DNA of 64,000 bases, taken from contig NZ_LODW01000070.1 in the NCBI RefSeq assembly GCF_002914525.1, positions 1 to 64,000 of the forward strand, written 5' to 3'. The DNA comes from Rhizobium hidalgonense. Lineage in GTDB: Bacteria; Pseudomonadota; Alphaproteobacteria; Rhizobiales; Rhizobiaceae. Shown piece by piece: positions 43,795 through 52,184 of this stretch. Numbering within the stretch: position 1 is the stretch's first letter; each line of letters starts with the position of its first letter. Made by a program: the position numbers and the translations under genes. The notes beneath the pieces are model-generated. The model saw only the letters and a list, made by a program, of their open reading frames with translations, was not told the DNA's origin and searched no databases.

Positions 43795-44481
43795 ATGCTG
43801 TCGGAGACTGATATGGCGGATGAGCGACCGGCAAATTCGCATGTGGCATTTGCCCGCAAGCATGCAAGCTTCATCATCGCCGTCCTTGCCGGACTGGTGG
43901 TCTTCTTGGCTGTGACCTCGCGCGACGTCAGCGCCGGCAATATCTTGTTCGGCTGGAATGTCAGCGCCGGCGTTTTTGTCGCGCTCAGCTGGCGCAAGAT
44001 GCTGCGGGCGACGGTCGAAAGCATCCGGAAACGCTCCGCGGATCTCGATTTTTCCGACACCGTCTTGCTGGCCCTGTCGATCGGTGCTGCGATTGCCAGC
44101 ATTGCCGGCATCGGCATCGAACTGCATTCGATCAAGGAGGCGGCACCCGACGTCGCGCTGGCGCGGGCGAGTGCCGCGGTGCTGACAATCCTGATCTCCT
44201 GGATCTTTCTGCATACGCTTTTCACCATCCATTATGCCCATTATTTCTATGGCGGGGCGGACGAGGAGGGCGGCCTCAAATTTCCCGATGGGATCGAAGA
44301 ACCCGGCTATTGGGACTTCCTCTATTTCTCCTTCACCATCGGCGTTGCCGCGCAGACGGCGGATGTCGCGGTCGGCTCGACCAGCATGCGCAAGCTGACG
44401 CTGCTGCATGCCGTGCTGTCATTCCTGTTCAACACGACGATCCTGGCGCTGGCGATCAATGTGGGGGCAAGCCTGCTATAA
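43795..44481 (+). CDS. DUF1345 family membrane protein
   Basis: A 228-residue inner-membrane protein with about five hydrophobic segments. The family block FLHTLFTIHYAHYFY and the later YWDFLYFSFTIGVAAQTADV are clear; the latter resembles the pore-helix/filter region of two-transmembrane ion channels, though no channel activity is known for the family. ATG at 43795; another in-frame ATG at 43813 is possible. It starts 20 bases after the tal terminator and is followed by a DoxX gene. Confidence 0.8.
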   Translation: MLSETDMADERPANSHVAFARKHASFIIAVLAGLVVFLAVTSRDVSAGNILFGWNVSAGVFVALSWRKMLRATVESIRKRSADLDFSDTVLLALSIGAAIASIAGIGIELHSIKEAAPDVALARASAAVLTILISWIFLHTLFTIHYAHYFYGGADEEGGLKFPDGIEEPGYWDFLYFSFTIGVAAQTADVAVGSTSMRKLTLLHAVLSFLFNTTILALAINVGASLL

Positions 44482-44533
44482 TGCGGCCTCGCCGGAGCTG
44501 GCGGCCAACCGCCTGCTCAAACCGGAGGGTATG

Positions 44534-44977
44534 ATGAAAAGCGTCTCAAGCCGGCCTCGATTGGTCGATCTCATGCTTCTTCTGGGCAGGCTGCTGCTGT
44601 CGCTGATCTTCCTGCACGAAGGTTCGGTCCTCGCATCGGATATCACCGCGACCGTCGACACTTTCGCACAGCTGGGGCTGTCGGCGCCGGTTGCATTTGC
44701 CACGATTGCCCTTCAGATCGGCGCCGGCCTTTCCATTGCGACAGGCTGCCTCTGCCGGCTTGGCGCCTTGGCGCTGGCGTTCTTCTGCCTGGCGACAGCA
44801 TTGCTCTTTCACACGAATTTTGCCAGCCAGAACGAACTCCTGCATTTCGAAAAGGACCTGGCGATTGCCGGCGGCATGTTCGTCCTGGCGGCTTCGGGGG
44901 CGCGAGCGATATCAATCGACAGGCTGCTGAGAAAGCGGGTCACAGGCATTCATCCCTGGCTGAAGGCGGTGTTGTAG
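44534..44977 (+). CDS. DoxX family membrane protein
   Basis: A 147-residue four-helix membrane protein of the DoxX family (LLLGRLLLSLIFLHEGSV, FATIALQIGAGLSIATGCL, LALAFFCLATALLF, AIAGGMFVLAASGAR). The start at 44534 is the second of two adjacent ATGs and has GGAGGG at a better distance. The open frame reaching left overlaps the DUF1345 gene end. Transcribed with the DUF1345 gene 52 bases upstream; role unknown. Confidence 0.8.
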   Translation: MKSVSSRPRLVDLMLLLGRLLLSLIFLHEGSVLASDITATVDTFAQLGLSAPVAFATIALQIGAGLSIATGCLCRLGALALAFFCLATALLFHTNFASQNELLHFEKDLAIAGGMFVLAASGARAISIDRLLRKRVTGIHPWLKAVL

Positions 44978-45074
44978 CGAATTCGCTGCAGAACTTCTGC
45001 GCGACATGCGGTAGTCCACTCCGCGGCTTGTTCGAGCCACGGAATTGTTCGGGCTTGCGTCGCGCCTGCAGCGC

Positions 45075-45248
45075 TTACAAGATCGCCTGGCCGGCCATCA
45101 GCGCGAGAACGAGGAAGATCAGGAAGATCACCAGCGCAATGCCGAAGAGAACGCGGGCGATGGTCGCAGTGGCTGCGGATACGCCGGAAAATCCGAAGAA
45201 GCCGGCGACGATTGAAATCACGAAAAATATCAGAGCCCATTTCAGCAT
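45075..45248 (-). CDS. DUF1328 family small membrane protein
   Basis: A 57-residue protein of the YtjA/DUF1328 family: MLKWALIFFVISIVAGFFGF, then GVSAATATIARVLFGIALVI, then IFLVLALMAGQAIL, giving two transmembrane helices. AAGGAT lies seven bases before the ATG. An EcfG-type promoter candidate is just upstream, in line with these small proteins often being stress-induced in alphaproteobacteria. Function unknown; membrane protection under osmotic or general stress is a common guess. Confidence 0.85.
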   Translation of the reverse strand: MLKWALIFFVISIVAGFFGFSGVSAATATIARVLFGIALVIFLIFLVLALMAGQAIL

Positions 45249-45275
45249 GGCAACATCCTTTCCGTTTGCTGGAAA

Positions 45276-45300
45276 TACGCGGCAGCCGGGAAATTGTTCC
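45276..45300 (-). promoter_or_regulatory. EcfG (general stress sigma) type promoter candidate
   Basis: On the minus strand GGAAC (45296-45300) is followed after 16 bases by CGTA (45276-45279). This is one base from the GGAAC-N16/17-CGTT consensus of the alphaproteobacterial general stress response. It would start transcription about 20 bases before the DUF1328 ATG. Confidence 0.5.
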
Positions 45301-45401
45301 CGACCGCTGGTGACCAGCCCGGCACTGCCGACGCCGCCAAAGCGAATATGAACGCGCGGAACTTCGGCCTGGACCCCTCCAGATCCGGTCTTTTCCGTCG
45401 C

Positions 45402-46829
45402 TCAGCCGTGATTGATCATCACGTGGCGCACGGCGGTATAATCCTCCAGCGCATAGACCGACATGTCCTTGCCGTAGCCCGACTGTTTGAGGCCGCCATG
45501 CGGCATCTCGTTGGCCAGCATGAAATGTGTGTTGATCCAGGTGCAGCCATATTGCAGCCGGGCGGCCGTCTTCATGCCGCGGCCGATATCCTTCGTCCAG
45601 ACCGAGGAGGCGAGGCCGTAATCGCTGTCGTTTGCCCAGGCAACGGCGTCGTCGGTATCGGAAAAGCGGGTGACCGAGACGACCGGGCCGAAGACCTCGC
45701 GGCGGACGATCTCGTCGTCTTGCAGGGCGCCGGCCACGACGGTCGGGGTGAAGAAGAAGCCCTTGTCGCCGGATACCTGGCCGCCGGTGGTGATCTCCAT
45801 GTGTTTATGCTCGGAAGCGCGGGCGACGAAGCTTTCGACGCGGTCGCGCTGGCGTCTGGAGATCAGCGGGCCGATCTCGTTTTCGGTATCGTCGGCCTGG
45901 TTGAAGCGGATGCTTGCGACCGCCGAGGATAGGTCGGCGACGAAATTATCGTAGACCCTGGCGTCGGCATAGATGCGGCAGGCGGCGGTGCAGTCCTGGC
46001 CGGCATTGTAATAGCCGAAGGTGCGGATGCCTGACACGACGGCATCGATATCGGCATCGTCGAAGACGATGACAGGGGCTTTGCCGCCGAGTTCCAGATG
46101 GGTGCGTTTCACGGTCTTGGCGGCGGCCTGCAGCACCTTTTTGCCGGTGGCAACGTCGCCTGTTATCGAGACCATGCCGATCTTTGCATGGTTGATCAGC
46201 GCGTTGCCGACGCTCTCGCCGCGGCCGAGGATGACGTTGACGACGCCTTCGGGAAGGATGTCGGAGAGCAGCTTGGCCATCTTCAGCGCCGTCAGCGGCG
46301 TCTGCTCCGAAGGCTTGAAGACGACCGTATTGCCGCCGGCGATCGCCGGCGCCAGCTTCCAGGCCATCATCATCAGCGGATAGTTCCACGGCGCGATCGA
46401 GCCGACGATGCCGATCGGATCGCGGCGGATCATCGAGGTGTGGCCGGGCAGATATTCGCCGGCGGCCGGTGCGTGCAGGTTGCGCACCGCGCCCGCGAAG
46501 AAGCGATAACAATCGACGATCGCCGGGATTTCGTCGTTCAGCACTGAATTGATCGGCTTGCCGCAATTCAACGCCTCGAGTGTCGCGAAGCCGGCGGCAT
46601 CCTTCTCGATCGCGTCGGCGATCTTCAGCAGGTAACCGGAACGCTCGCCCGGCGTCGTCTGCGACCAGCTGTTGAAGGCTTTTTCGGCGGCATCGACGGC
46701 GGCGTCGATTTGGGAAAGCGAGGCCTCGGGAAGATCGATCACCGTCTCGCCGGTTTTCGGGTTCAGGATGTGCTCCTCCGTTTCCGTGCCTTTTTCAAAG
46801 CCGGAACCGATCAGCATTTGGATATCCAT
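45402..46829 (-). CDS. patD: Gamma-aminobutyraldehyde dehydrogenase
   Basis: A 475-residue NAD-dependent aldehyde dehydrogenase that oxidises 4-aminobutanal, from putrescine, to GABA. Key residues are Asn149 in PWNY, Glu246 in LELGGK and the catalytic Cys280 in AGQDCTAACR; DCTAACRIY is typical of PatD. GGGAGAA precedes the ATG at 46829; the longer open frame overlaps the permease gene. It is the last gene of the same-strand operon with an ABC transporter, the arrangement known as ydcSTUVW in E. coli, which supports the substrate. Confidence 0.9.
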   Translation of the reverse strand: MDIQMLIGSGFEKGTETEEHILNPKTGETVIDLPEASLSQIDAAVDAAEKAFNSWSQTTPGERSGYLLKIADAIEKDAAGFATLEALNCGKPINSVLNDEIPAIVDCYRFFAGAVRNLHAPAAGEYLPGHTSMIRRDPIGIVGSIAPWNYPLMMMAWKLAPAIAGGNTVVFKPSEQTPLTALKMAKLLSDILPEGVVNVILGRGESVGNALINHAKIGMVSITGDVATGKKVLQAAAKTVKRTHLELGGKAPVIVFDDADIDAVVSGIRTFGYYNAGQDCTAACRIYADARVYDNFVADLSSAVASIRFNQADDTENEIGPLISRRQRDRVESFVARASEHKHMEITTGGQVSGDKGFFFTPTVVAGALQDDEIVRREVFGPVVSVTRFSDTDDAVAWANDSDYGLASSVWTKDIGRGMKTAARLQYGCTWINTHFMLANEMPHGGLKQSGYGKDMSVYALEDYTAVRHVMINHG

Positions 46830-46842
46830 GATGTTCTCCCTG

Positions 46843-47655
46843 TTATTTGCCGCCGCCGGCGATCTGGTCGCCGTCGCGGGTGAGGTAATAAGCTGCCAGG
46901 ATCGGCAGGAAGGTGACGAGCACCACGACCATGGCGACCACATTGGTGACGGGGCGCTGGCGCGGGCGGATAAGTTCTTCGAGCATCCAGATCGGCAAGG
47001 TCGATTGCTGGCCGCCGGTGAAGGTGGTGACGATGACTTCGTCGAAGGAAAGGGCGAAAGCGAGCATGCCGCCGGCGAGAAGGGCGGTGCCGATATTCGG
47101 CAGGATGACATGACGGAAGGTCTGGAAGCCGTCGGCGCCGAGATCCATCGAGGCTTCGATCAGCGAGCCGGAGGTGCGGCGGAAGCGGGCGACCGCATTG
47201 TTGTAGACGACGACCACGCAGAAGGTGGCGTGGCCGAGCACGATGGTCCAGACCGAAAACGGGATGTCGAACAGGCTGAAGGCGGAGCGCAGCGCAATGC
47301 CGGTGATGATGCCGGGAAGCGCGATCGGCAGGATGACCAGCAGCGAGATCGCCTCTCGGCCGAAGAACTTCGTCTGGCTGACGGCCGCCGCACAGAGTGT
47401 GCCGAGGATGAGGGCGATCGCGGTGGCGATGATGGCGACCTGCACGGACAGGCCAAGCGCCGACCAGACGTCCGGCCGGTTCCAGGCGACAGCGAACCAT
47501 TGCAGCGTCAGGCCGGGCGGCGGCCATTGATAGCTCTTCCCCTCGGTGGTGAAGGCATAGACGAAGATCAGAAGGATCGGCAGGTGCAGGAAGAGCAATC
47601 CACCGGCAGCGGCGATTTTCAGCGGCAGTGGCGATGTCTTGAGGTCAGAGCGCAT
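46843..47655 (-). CDS. Polyamine-type ABC transporter permease (YdcV/PotC-like)
   Basis: A 270-residue inner-membrane permease with about six helices and the EAA loop SLIEASMDLGADGFQTFRHV. Start at 47655 (MRSDLKTS), overlapping the preceding permease by 11 bases, so translation is coupled; the longer frame is not used. Partner of the YdcU-like permease and YdcT-like ATPase. Confidence 0.88.
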   Translation of the reverse strand: MRSDLKTSPLPLKIAAAGGLLFLHLPILLIFVYAFTTEGKSYQWPPPGLTLQWFAVAWNRPDVWSALGLSVQVAIIATAIALILGTLCAAAVSQTKFFGREAISLLVILPIALPGIITGIALRSAFSLFDIPFSVWTIVLGHATFCVVVVYNNAVARFRRTSGSLIEASMDLGADGFQTFRHVILPNIGTALLAGGMLAFALSFDEVIVTTFTGGQQSTLPIWMLEELIRPRQRPVTNVVAMVVVLVTFLPILAAYYLTRDGDQIAGGGK

Positions 47656-48607
47656 CGAAAGCCCCCAGCTTTTTGGCGAGCGACAGATAGAGCGCCATGA
47701 TGACGATCGGCACGACCGAGAAGGCAGCGGCGAGCGGCACGTTGCCGGCGGTTCCCTGCTGGGCATAGACGGCCTGGCCGATGAACAGCCTGGACGAGCC
47801 GATGATCTGCGGAATGATGTAATCGCCCAAAGTCAGCGAGAAGGTGAAGATCGAACCGGCCACGATGCCGGGGAGTGCGAGGGGCAGCAGCACGGTGCGG
47901 AAGGTCTGGCGCGGTGTCGCGCCGAGATCGGCCGAGGCTTCGATGAGGTTGCCGGGCACACGCTCGAGGGCCGCCTGCGTCGGCAGGATCATATAGGGAA
48001 GCCAGATATAGACGAAGACGATGAATGTGCCGAGGTAGCTCACCGAGAGCGAATTGCCGCCGACCACCGGCAGGCTGAGAATGCCGTCGAGCAGCCAGGA
48101 GAGATGGAGCTTCTCGAAGGTCCAGGTGAGAATGCCTTCCTTGGCAAGGATCAGCTTCCAGGCGTAGATCTTGACGAGATAGCTCGACCAGAGCGGCAGC
48201 ATGACGCCGAGATAGAAGAGCACCTTCCATTTGCCCTGTGCGTAACGTGCGGCGTAGTAGGCGATCGGGAAGGCGATCAATGCGGATGCGAGGGTGACGA
48301 GAGCGGCCATCACGACAGTGCGGATGATGATGTCGAAATTCGTCGGGCTCAGCAGCTGGGCATAGGTCGAAAGCGTGAATTCGTAATTCACCAGCCCGGA
48401 AAAATCGTCGATCGCGAAGAAGCTCTGCAGAAGCAGGGCGATCAGCGAGCCGATATAGATGATGCCGAGCCAGAGCAGCGGCGGCGTCAGCATCAGGAAG
48501 AGCAAGAGCTTCGGGCGCCGCCAGAAGGCATCCGACAGCCGGCCGAAAAACCCGCTGCGCCCCGGAAGGATCGATGTCGTGCCATCTGCCATGGTGAGCG
48601 CCGTCAT
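47645..48607 (-). CDS. Polyamine-type ABC transporter permease (YdcU/PotB-like)
   Basis: A 320-residue inner-membrane permease with a long cytoplasmic N-terminus, about six helices and the EAA loop NLIEASADLGATPRQTFRTV. Its ATG overlaps the stop of the ATPase gene (ATGA), and its end overlaps the next permease by 11 bases. PotB-type permeases form the pore for putrescine, spermidine or related amines. Confidence 0.88.
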   Translation of the reverse strand: MTALTMADGTTSILPGRSGFFGRLSDAFWRRPKLLLFLMLTPPLLWLGIIYIGSLIALLLQSFFAIDDFSGLVNYEFTLSTYAQLLSPTNFDIIIRTVVMAALVTLASALIAFPIAYYAARYAQGKWKVLFYLGVMLPLWSSYLVKIYAWKLILAKEGILTWTFEKLHLSWLLDGILSLPVVGGNSLSVSYLGTFIVFVYIWLPYMILPTQAALERVPGNLIEASADLGATPRQTFRTVLLPLALPGIVAGSIFTFSLTLGDYIIPQIIGSSRLFIGQAVYAQQGTAGNVPLAAAFSVVPIVIMALYLSLAKKLGAFDAL

Positions 48608-49590
48608 GCCGCATCGTCCATGTAGTGGATATCGGCAGGCTGCCAGGCGAGGCGGATACCGGCGCCGACATCAGGCACAGGTGCGCCGGCCGGCAGGGTG
48701 ATCTGCAGCCGGCTGCCTCTGAGGTCGACGCTGAGACGGGTGGCGGCGCCGAGGAAACTTGCATTTTCGACCGTCGCCTCGATGCCGTCGCTGGCCAAAC
48801 GGATCGCCTCGGGTCGCAGGCTTGCCCAGCGGCTGTCGCCGCCGAGCGAGGCCATTAGATCAGGTGCGATCACGTTCGAGGAGCCGACGAAGTCGGCCAC
48901 GAAACGGGTCTTAGGGCGGCGGTAGATATCCTGCGGCGTACCTTCCTGGACGATATTGCCATTGTTGAAGACGGCGACGCGATCGGCCATGGACAGCGCC
49001 TCGCCCTGATCATGTGTGACGAAGACGAAGGTGATGCCGAGCGCGCGCTGCAGGCTCTTCAATTCCTCCTGCATCTGCTCGCGCAGCTTCAGGTCGAGCG
49101 CGCCGAGCGGCTCATCGAGCAGCAGCACTTTCGGCTTGTTGACGAGGGCGCGGGCAAGCGCCACGCGCTGCCGCTGGCCGCCGGACAGCTGACCGGGACG
49201 GCGGGCGCCGTAGCCCGGCAGCTTGACGAGTTCGAGGGCGTCACCAGCGGCCTTCATCCGCTCCGCCTTGCCGACACCCTTGACCATCAGCCCGTAGGCG
49301 ACATTGTCGAGGATATTGAGATGCGGGAAGAGCGCGTAATCCTGAAACACGGTGTTGACGTTGCGGCGATAGGGCGGAACGCCATCGGCCGTCTCGCCGA
49401 AAATCTGGATGTGACCGGCGCTCGGCTGCTCGAAACCGGCGATCAATCGCAGGCACGTCGTCTTGCCGGAGCCGGACGGACCGAGCATGGCGAAGAACTC
49501 GCCGGGCGCGATCTCAAGATCGACGCCGTCGACGGCGCGAACCTGGCCGAAATGGCGCGATACCTGCTGGAAACGGACGGCTGACGTCAT
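48604..49590 (-). CDS. Polyamine-type ABC transporter ATP-binding protein (YdcT/PotA-like)
   Basis: A 328-residue ATPase. Walker A GPSGSGKTT is near residue 35, followed by the Q-loop (VFQDYALFPHL), LSGGQRQR, LLLDEPLGALD and VTHDQGEA. The C-terminal part is a TOBE_2-type domain. It energises the two downstream permeases. The 225-base gap to the binding-protein gene contains a large inverted repeat. Confidence 0.9.
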   Translation of the reverse strand: MTSAVRFQQVSRHFGQVRAVDGVDLEIAPGEFFAMLGPSGSGKTTCLRLIAGFEQPSAGHIQIFGETADGVPPYRRNVNTVFQDYALFPHLNILDNVAYGLMVKGVGKAERMKAAGDALELVKLPGYGARRPGQLSGGQRQRVALARALVNKPKVLLLDEPLGALDLKLREQMQEELKSLQRALGITFVFVTHDQGEALSMADRVAVFNNGNIVQEGTPQDIYRRPKTRFVADFVGSSNVIAPDLMASLGGDSRWASLRPEAIRLASDGIEATVENASFLGAATRLSVDLRGSRLQITLPAGAPVPDVGAGIRLAWQPADIHYMDDAA

Positions 49591-49657
49591 GGGGGACTCC
49601 GGTCTTGCACGTTTAGAGAGGGCTTTGGTCTTGGCTTAGAAAGACCCGCCCCAAACC

Positions 49658-49790
49658 GCTCCCCACAAGGGGGAGGGGCTTAGCCTGCCGTACCCTTTCG
49701 CAACCCTTTCGCAAATACCTTGGTGTTTCGGCAGGCTTCGGCGGTGCCACTCTTAGCCCCTTCCCCTTGTGGGGAGGGGCTGGGGAGGGG
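49658..49790. repeat. Large inverted repeat inside the polyamine operon
   Basis: CCGCTCCCCACAAGGGGGAG (49657-49676) continuing with GGGCTTAGCCTGCCG (to 49690) faces CGGCAGGCT (49729-49737) and TTAGCCCCTTCCCC with TTGTGGGGAGGGG (49753-49779). The arms are nested imperfect copies of one another. Between them ACCCTTTCGCA is repeated in tandem. It lies between the binding-protein and ATPase genes and could form a very stable RNA structure; it belongs to the GGGGAG-type rhizobial repeats. Confidence 0.7.
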
Positions 49791-49815
49791 ATTCAAGGCA
49801 TACGAGCGGATCGGT

Positions 49816-50976
49816 TCACCTTCCGCCGATCACGCCGATATAGTCCGACACCCAGCGGTGATAGGGCACGCATTCGCTCTGCGTCGTGCATTTGGCGACC
49901 GGGGTCTTCCAGAATTTGATCTTGTCGAAGTGCTCGAAGCCGTTGGTGGCGCAACCGGCATCGCCCATCAGCGCGTTGCCCTTGCAGGCGGCGGGAACGG
50001 AGGGCACGGCGCCGAACCAGGCGGCGGCGTCGCCCTGGACCTTGGCCTGCAGCGAATGTTCCATCCACATATAGGCGCAGTTCGGATGTTCGCTGTCGGC
50101 GTGCAGCATGGTGGTATCGGCCCAGCCGGTGACCCCTTCATCCGGGAAGGTGGAGGCAATCTTCTGCTTGTCGGCCTGCAGCAGGTTGACCTGAAAAGGC
50201 CAGGAGCCGGATGCGACGACGCCTTCATTCTTGAAGTCGTCGATCTGGATCATTGCATCGTGCCAGTAGCGGGAGACGAGCTTGCGCTGGCCGCGCAGCA
50301 GGTCAAGGGCCGACTTATACTGATCTTCGGTCAGTTCGTAAGGGTCCTTGATGCCGAGATCCGGCTTGTGGGCCATCAGATACAGGGCGGCGTCGGCGAT
50401 ATAGATCGCGCCGTCATAGGCCTGGATGCGACCCTTGTTCGACTTGCCGTCCGGCAGGGTCTGCTCCTCGAAGACGACATTCCAGCTGGTCGGCGCCTTG
50501 TCCTTGAAGGCATCGGTATTATACATCAGCACATTCGGCCCCCAGAGATAGGGCACGCCGTAATGCACATCGTCGACCGTATACCACGGGCCTTTCTGCA
50601 GGCGCTCGTCAACCGTCTTGAAGCTCGGGATCAGATCGGTGTTGATCGGCTGGACACGCTTGCCGGCGATGAGGCGCCGCGATGCGTCGCCCGATGCGGT
50701 GACGAGATCGAAGCCGCCCTCGTTCATCAGCGAGACCATTTCATCCGAGGTGGCGGCGGTCTTGACGGAAACCTTGCAGCCGGTCTGCTTTTCGAAATCG
50801 GTGACCCAGTCGTAGTTCTTGTCAGTCTCGCCGCGTTCGATGTAACCGGCCCAGGCGACGATGCTGACGGCACCTTCGCCTTTGCCAAGCGTCTTCATCG
50901 GTTCGGCGGCGATCACCTGCGTCGCGAAGCTCAGGCAAGCGAGTGCTGCCGTGCAGGATTTCAAGCGATTGGTCAT
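49816..50976 (-). CDS. Polyamine-type ABC transporter substrate-binding protein (YdcS/PotD-like)
   Basis: A 386-residue periplasmic binding protein with a signal peptide ending near VIAA/EPMK. It has the PotD/YdcS-like fold marks SIVAWAGYIERGE, FDLVTASGDASRRLIAG and PYLWGPNVLMYNTDAF. Two adjacent ATGs are possible; the second gives the better distance to GGGAG. It is the first gene of the operon leading to PatD, 120 bases after the LysR gene. Ligands may be putrescine, GABA or another amine. Confidence 0.87.
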   Translation of the reverse strand: MTNRLKSCTAALACLSFATQVIAAEPMKTLGKGEGAVSIVAWAGYIERGETDKNYDWVTDFEKQTGCKVSVKTAATSDEMVSLMNEGGFDLVTASGDASRRLIAGKRVQPINTDLIPSFKTVDERLQKGPWYTVDDVHYGVPYLWGPNVLMYNTDAFKDKAPTSWNVVFEEQTLPDGKSNKGRIQAYDGAIYIADAALYLMAHKPDLGIKDPYELTEDQYKSALDLLRGQRKLVSRYWHDAMIQIDDFKNEGVVASGSWPFQVNLLQADKQKIASTFPDEGVTGWADTTMLHADSEHPNCAYMWMEHSLQAKVQGDAAAWFGAVPSVPAACKGNALMGDAGCATNGFEHFDKIKFWKTPVAKCTTQSECVPYHRWVSDYIGVIGGR

Positions 50977-51096
50977 CATCCGTCTCCCGGTCTGGTGCCA
51001 CTTTTCGTGGCGGTTTGTTCCCGGATGAAATGGTGCCGCGAAAATGCCGCTTTCGCAAATTCATTTATCAGAAGGGCGATATCGGAAATTCCGATA

Positions 51097-52005
51097 TCAA
51101 CGGATGCGGCCTGACCGCAGACTTTCGGCGATGCCGACGAAGTCGCGCGCTGCCTGCGGCAGGCTGGAGCCCTTGCGCCAGACCATGCCGACCTGGACGA
51201 CCGGCAACGACCCGGAGACGTCGCGGCTTTCGATGCGGTCGCCTTCCAGCGACCAGGGGCGGTAGACGAGATCGGGAAGCAGCGCCACGCCGGCGCCTGT
51301 CGCCACCAGGCTGCGCACCGCCTCCACCGAGCGGGTGCGGAAGGCGACATGCGGGCGGGCGCCGAGGGCGGAGAGTAGCTTGCCGGTGTTCTCCTCGATT
51401 TCGTCGACCGTCAGCATGATCAGCGGTTCGCGGGCGATATCGGCGACCGAGATGATGTCGGCCGATACCAGCGGATGGCCCATCGGCAGCCAGAGCCGAT
51501 AAGGCGAGGTTTCGAGAATCTCGGCCTGCAGCGCCATGCGGTCGCGCAGGTTTGAGATTACCATGACGGCGACATCGAGTTCGCCGCCGACCAGGAGGTG
51601 TTCGAGGTAGCCGCCATTATCCTCGATGGCGCTGACCTCGATGCCTGGACAGGCGCGGCGATATCGCGCCAGGAGATCGGAGAGCACATAGCCGGCGACG
51701 AGAGAGGTGACGCCGATGTTCAAAGTGCCGGAGAGGGCGCTTTGCTGGCCGGAGAAGCTGGTGCGCGCATCGGAGACGGAGGCGAGGATCTTCGTCGCGT
51801 GGCGCAGGAACTGGTGGCCGTTATGGGTGATCGTCAGGCCGCGCGGATGGCGCTCGAACAACTCGACGCCGAGGTCGGTTTCGAGCTCTTTCAGCGCTTC
51901 CGTCACCGAGGATTGCGAGATCGACAGGTTTTGTGCGGCGCGGGTCACCGACCCCTGTTCGGCCACGGCGACAAAATATTGAACCTGACGAAGCGTGAAG
52001 GCCAT
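51097..52005 (-). CDS. LysR family transcriptional regulator
   Basis: A 302-residue LysR regulator with the N-terminal helix-turn-helix (GSVTRAAQNLSISQSSVTEAL) and a PBP-like effector domain (LNIGVTSLVAGYVLSDLLARY). It is encoded directly upstream of, and in the same direction as, the polyamine-type transport operon, so it is the likely activator; most LysR genes are divergent from their targets, so this arrangement is less usual. Effector unknown. Confidence 0.87.
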   Translation of the reverse strand: MAFTLRQVQYFVAVAEQGSVTRAAQNLSISQSSVTEALKELETDLGVELFERHPRGLTITHNGHQFLRHATKILASVSDARTSFSGQQSALSGTLNIGVTSLVAGYVLSDLLARYRRACPGIEVSAIEDNGGYLEHLLVGGELDVAVMVISNLRDRMALQAEILETSPYRLWLPMGHPLVSADIISVADIAREPLIMLTVDEIEENTGKLLSALGARPHVAFRTRSVEAVRSLVATGAGVALLPDLVYRPWSLEGDRIESRDVSGSLPVVQVGMVWRKGSSLPQAARDFVGIAESLRSGRIR

Positions 52006-52184
52006 GGGCGTTTAGAGCATGGTGGAATAGGCCGTGGCAAGCGGCCTGGAAAAGCGGACCTTTTTTGGTGTTTTCTCAAAAGGACGCAGGCTTCGCACAC
52101 CCACTTAAACTTTCTGAAACGTCATTTCCTTAACGTTCTCAGCACTTGTCCTGCGTTGGAGTTTCAGATGGCGGAGCAGTTGGC

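Noticed and set aside
52029..52065. Terminator-like AGGCCG/CGGCCT stem with a T-run
   Set aside because: The stem is only six pairs, the T-run is separated from it by about 14 bases, and it lies upstream of both neighbouring genes, so no transcript would end there.
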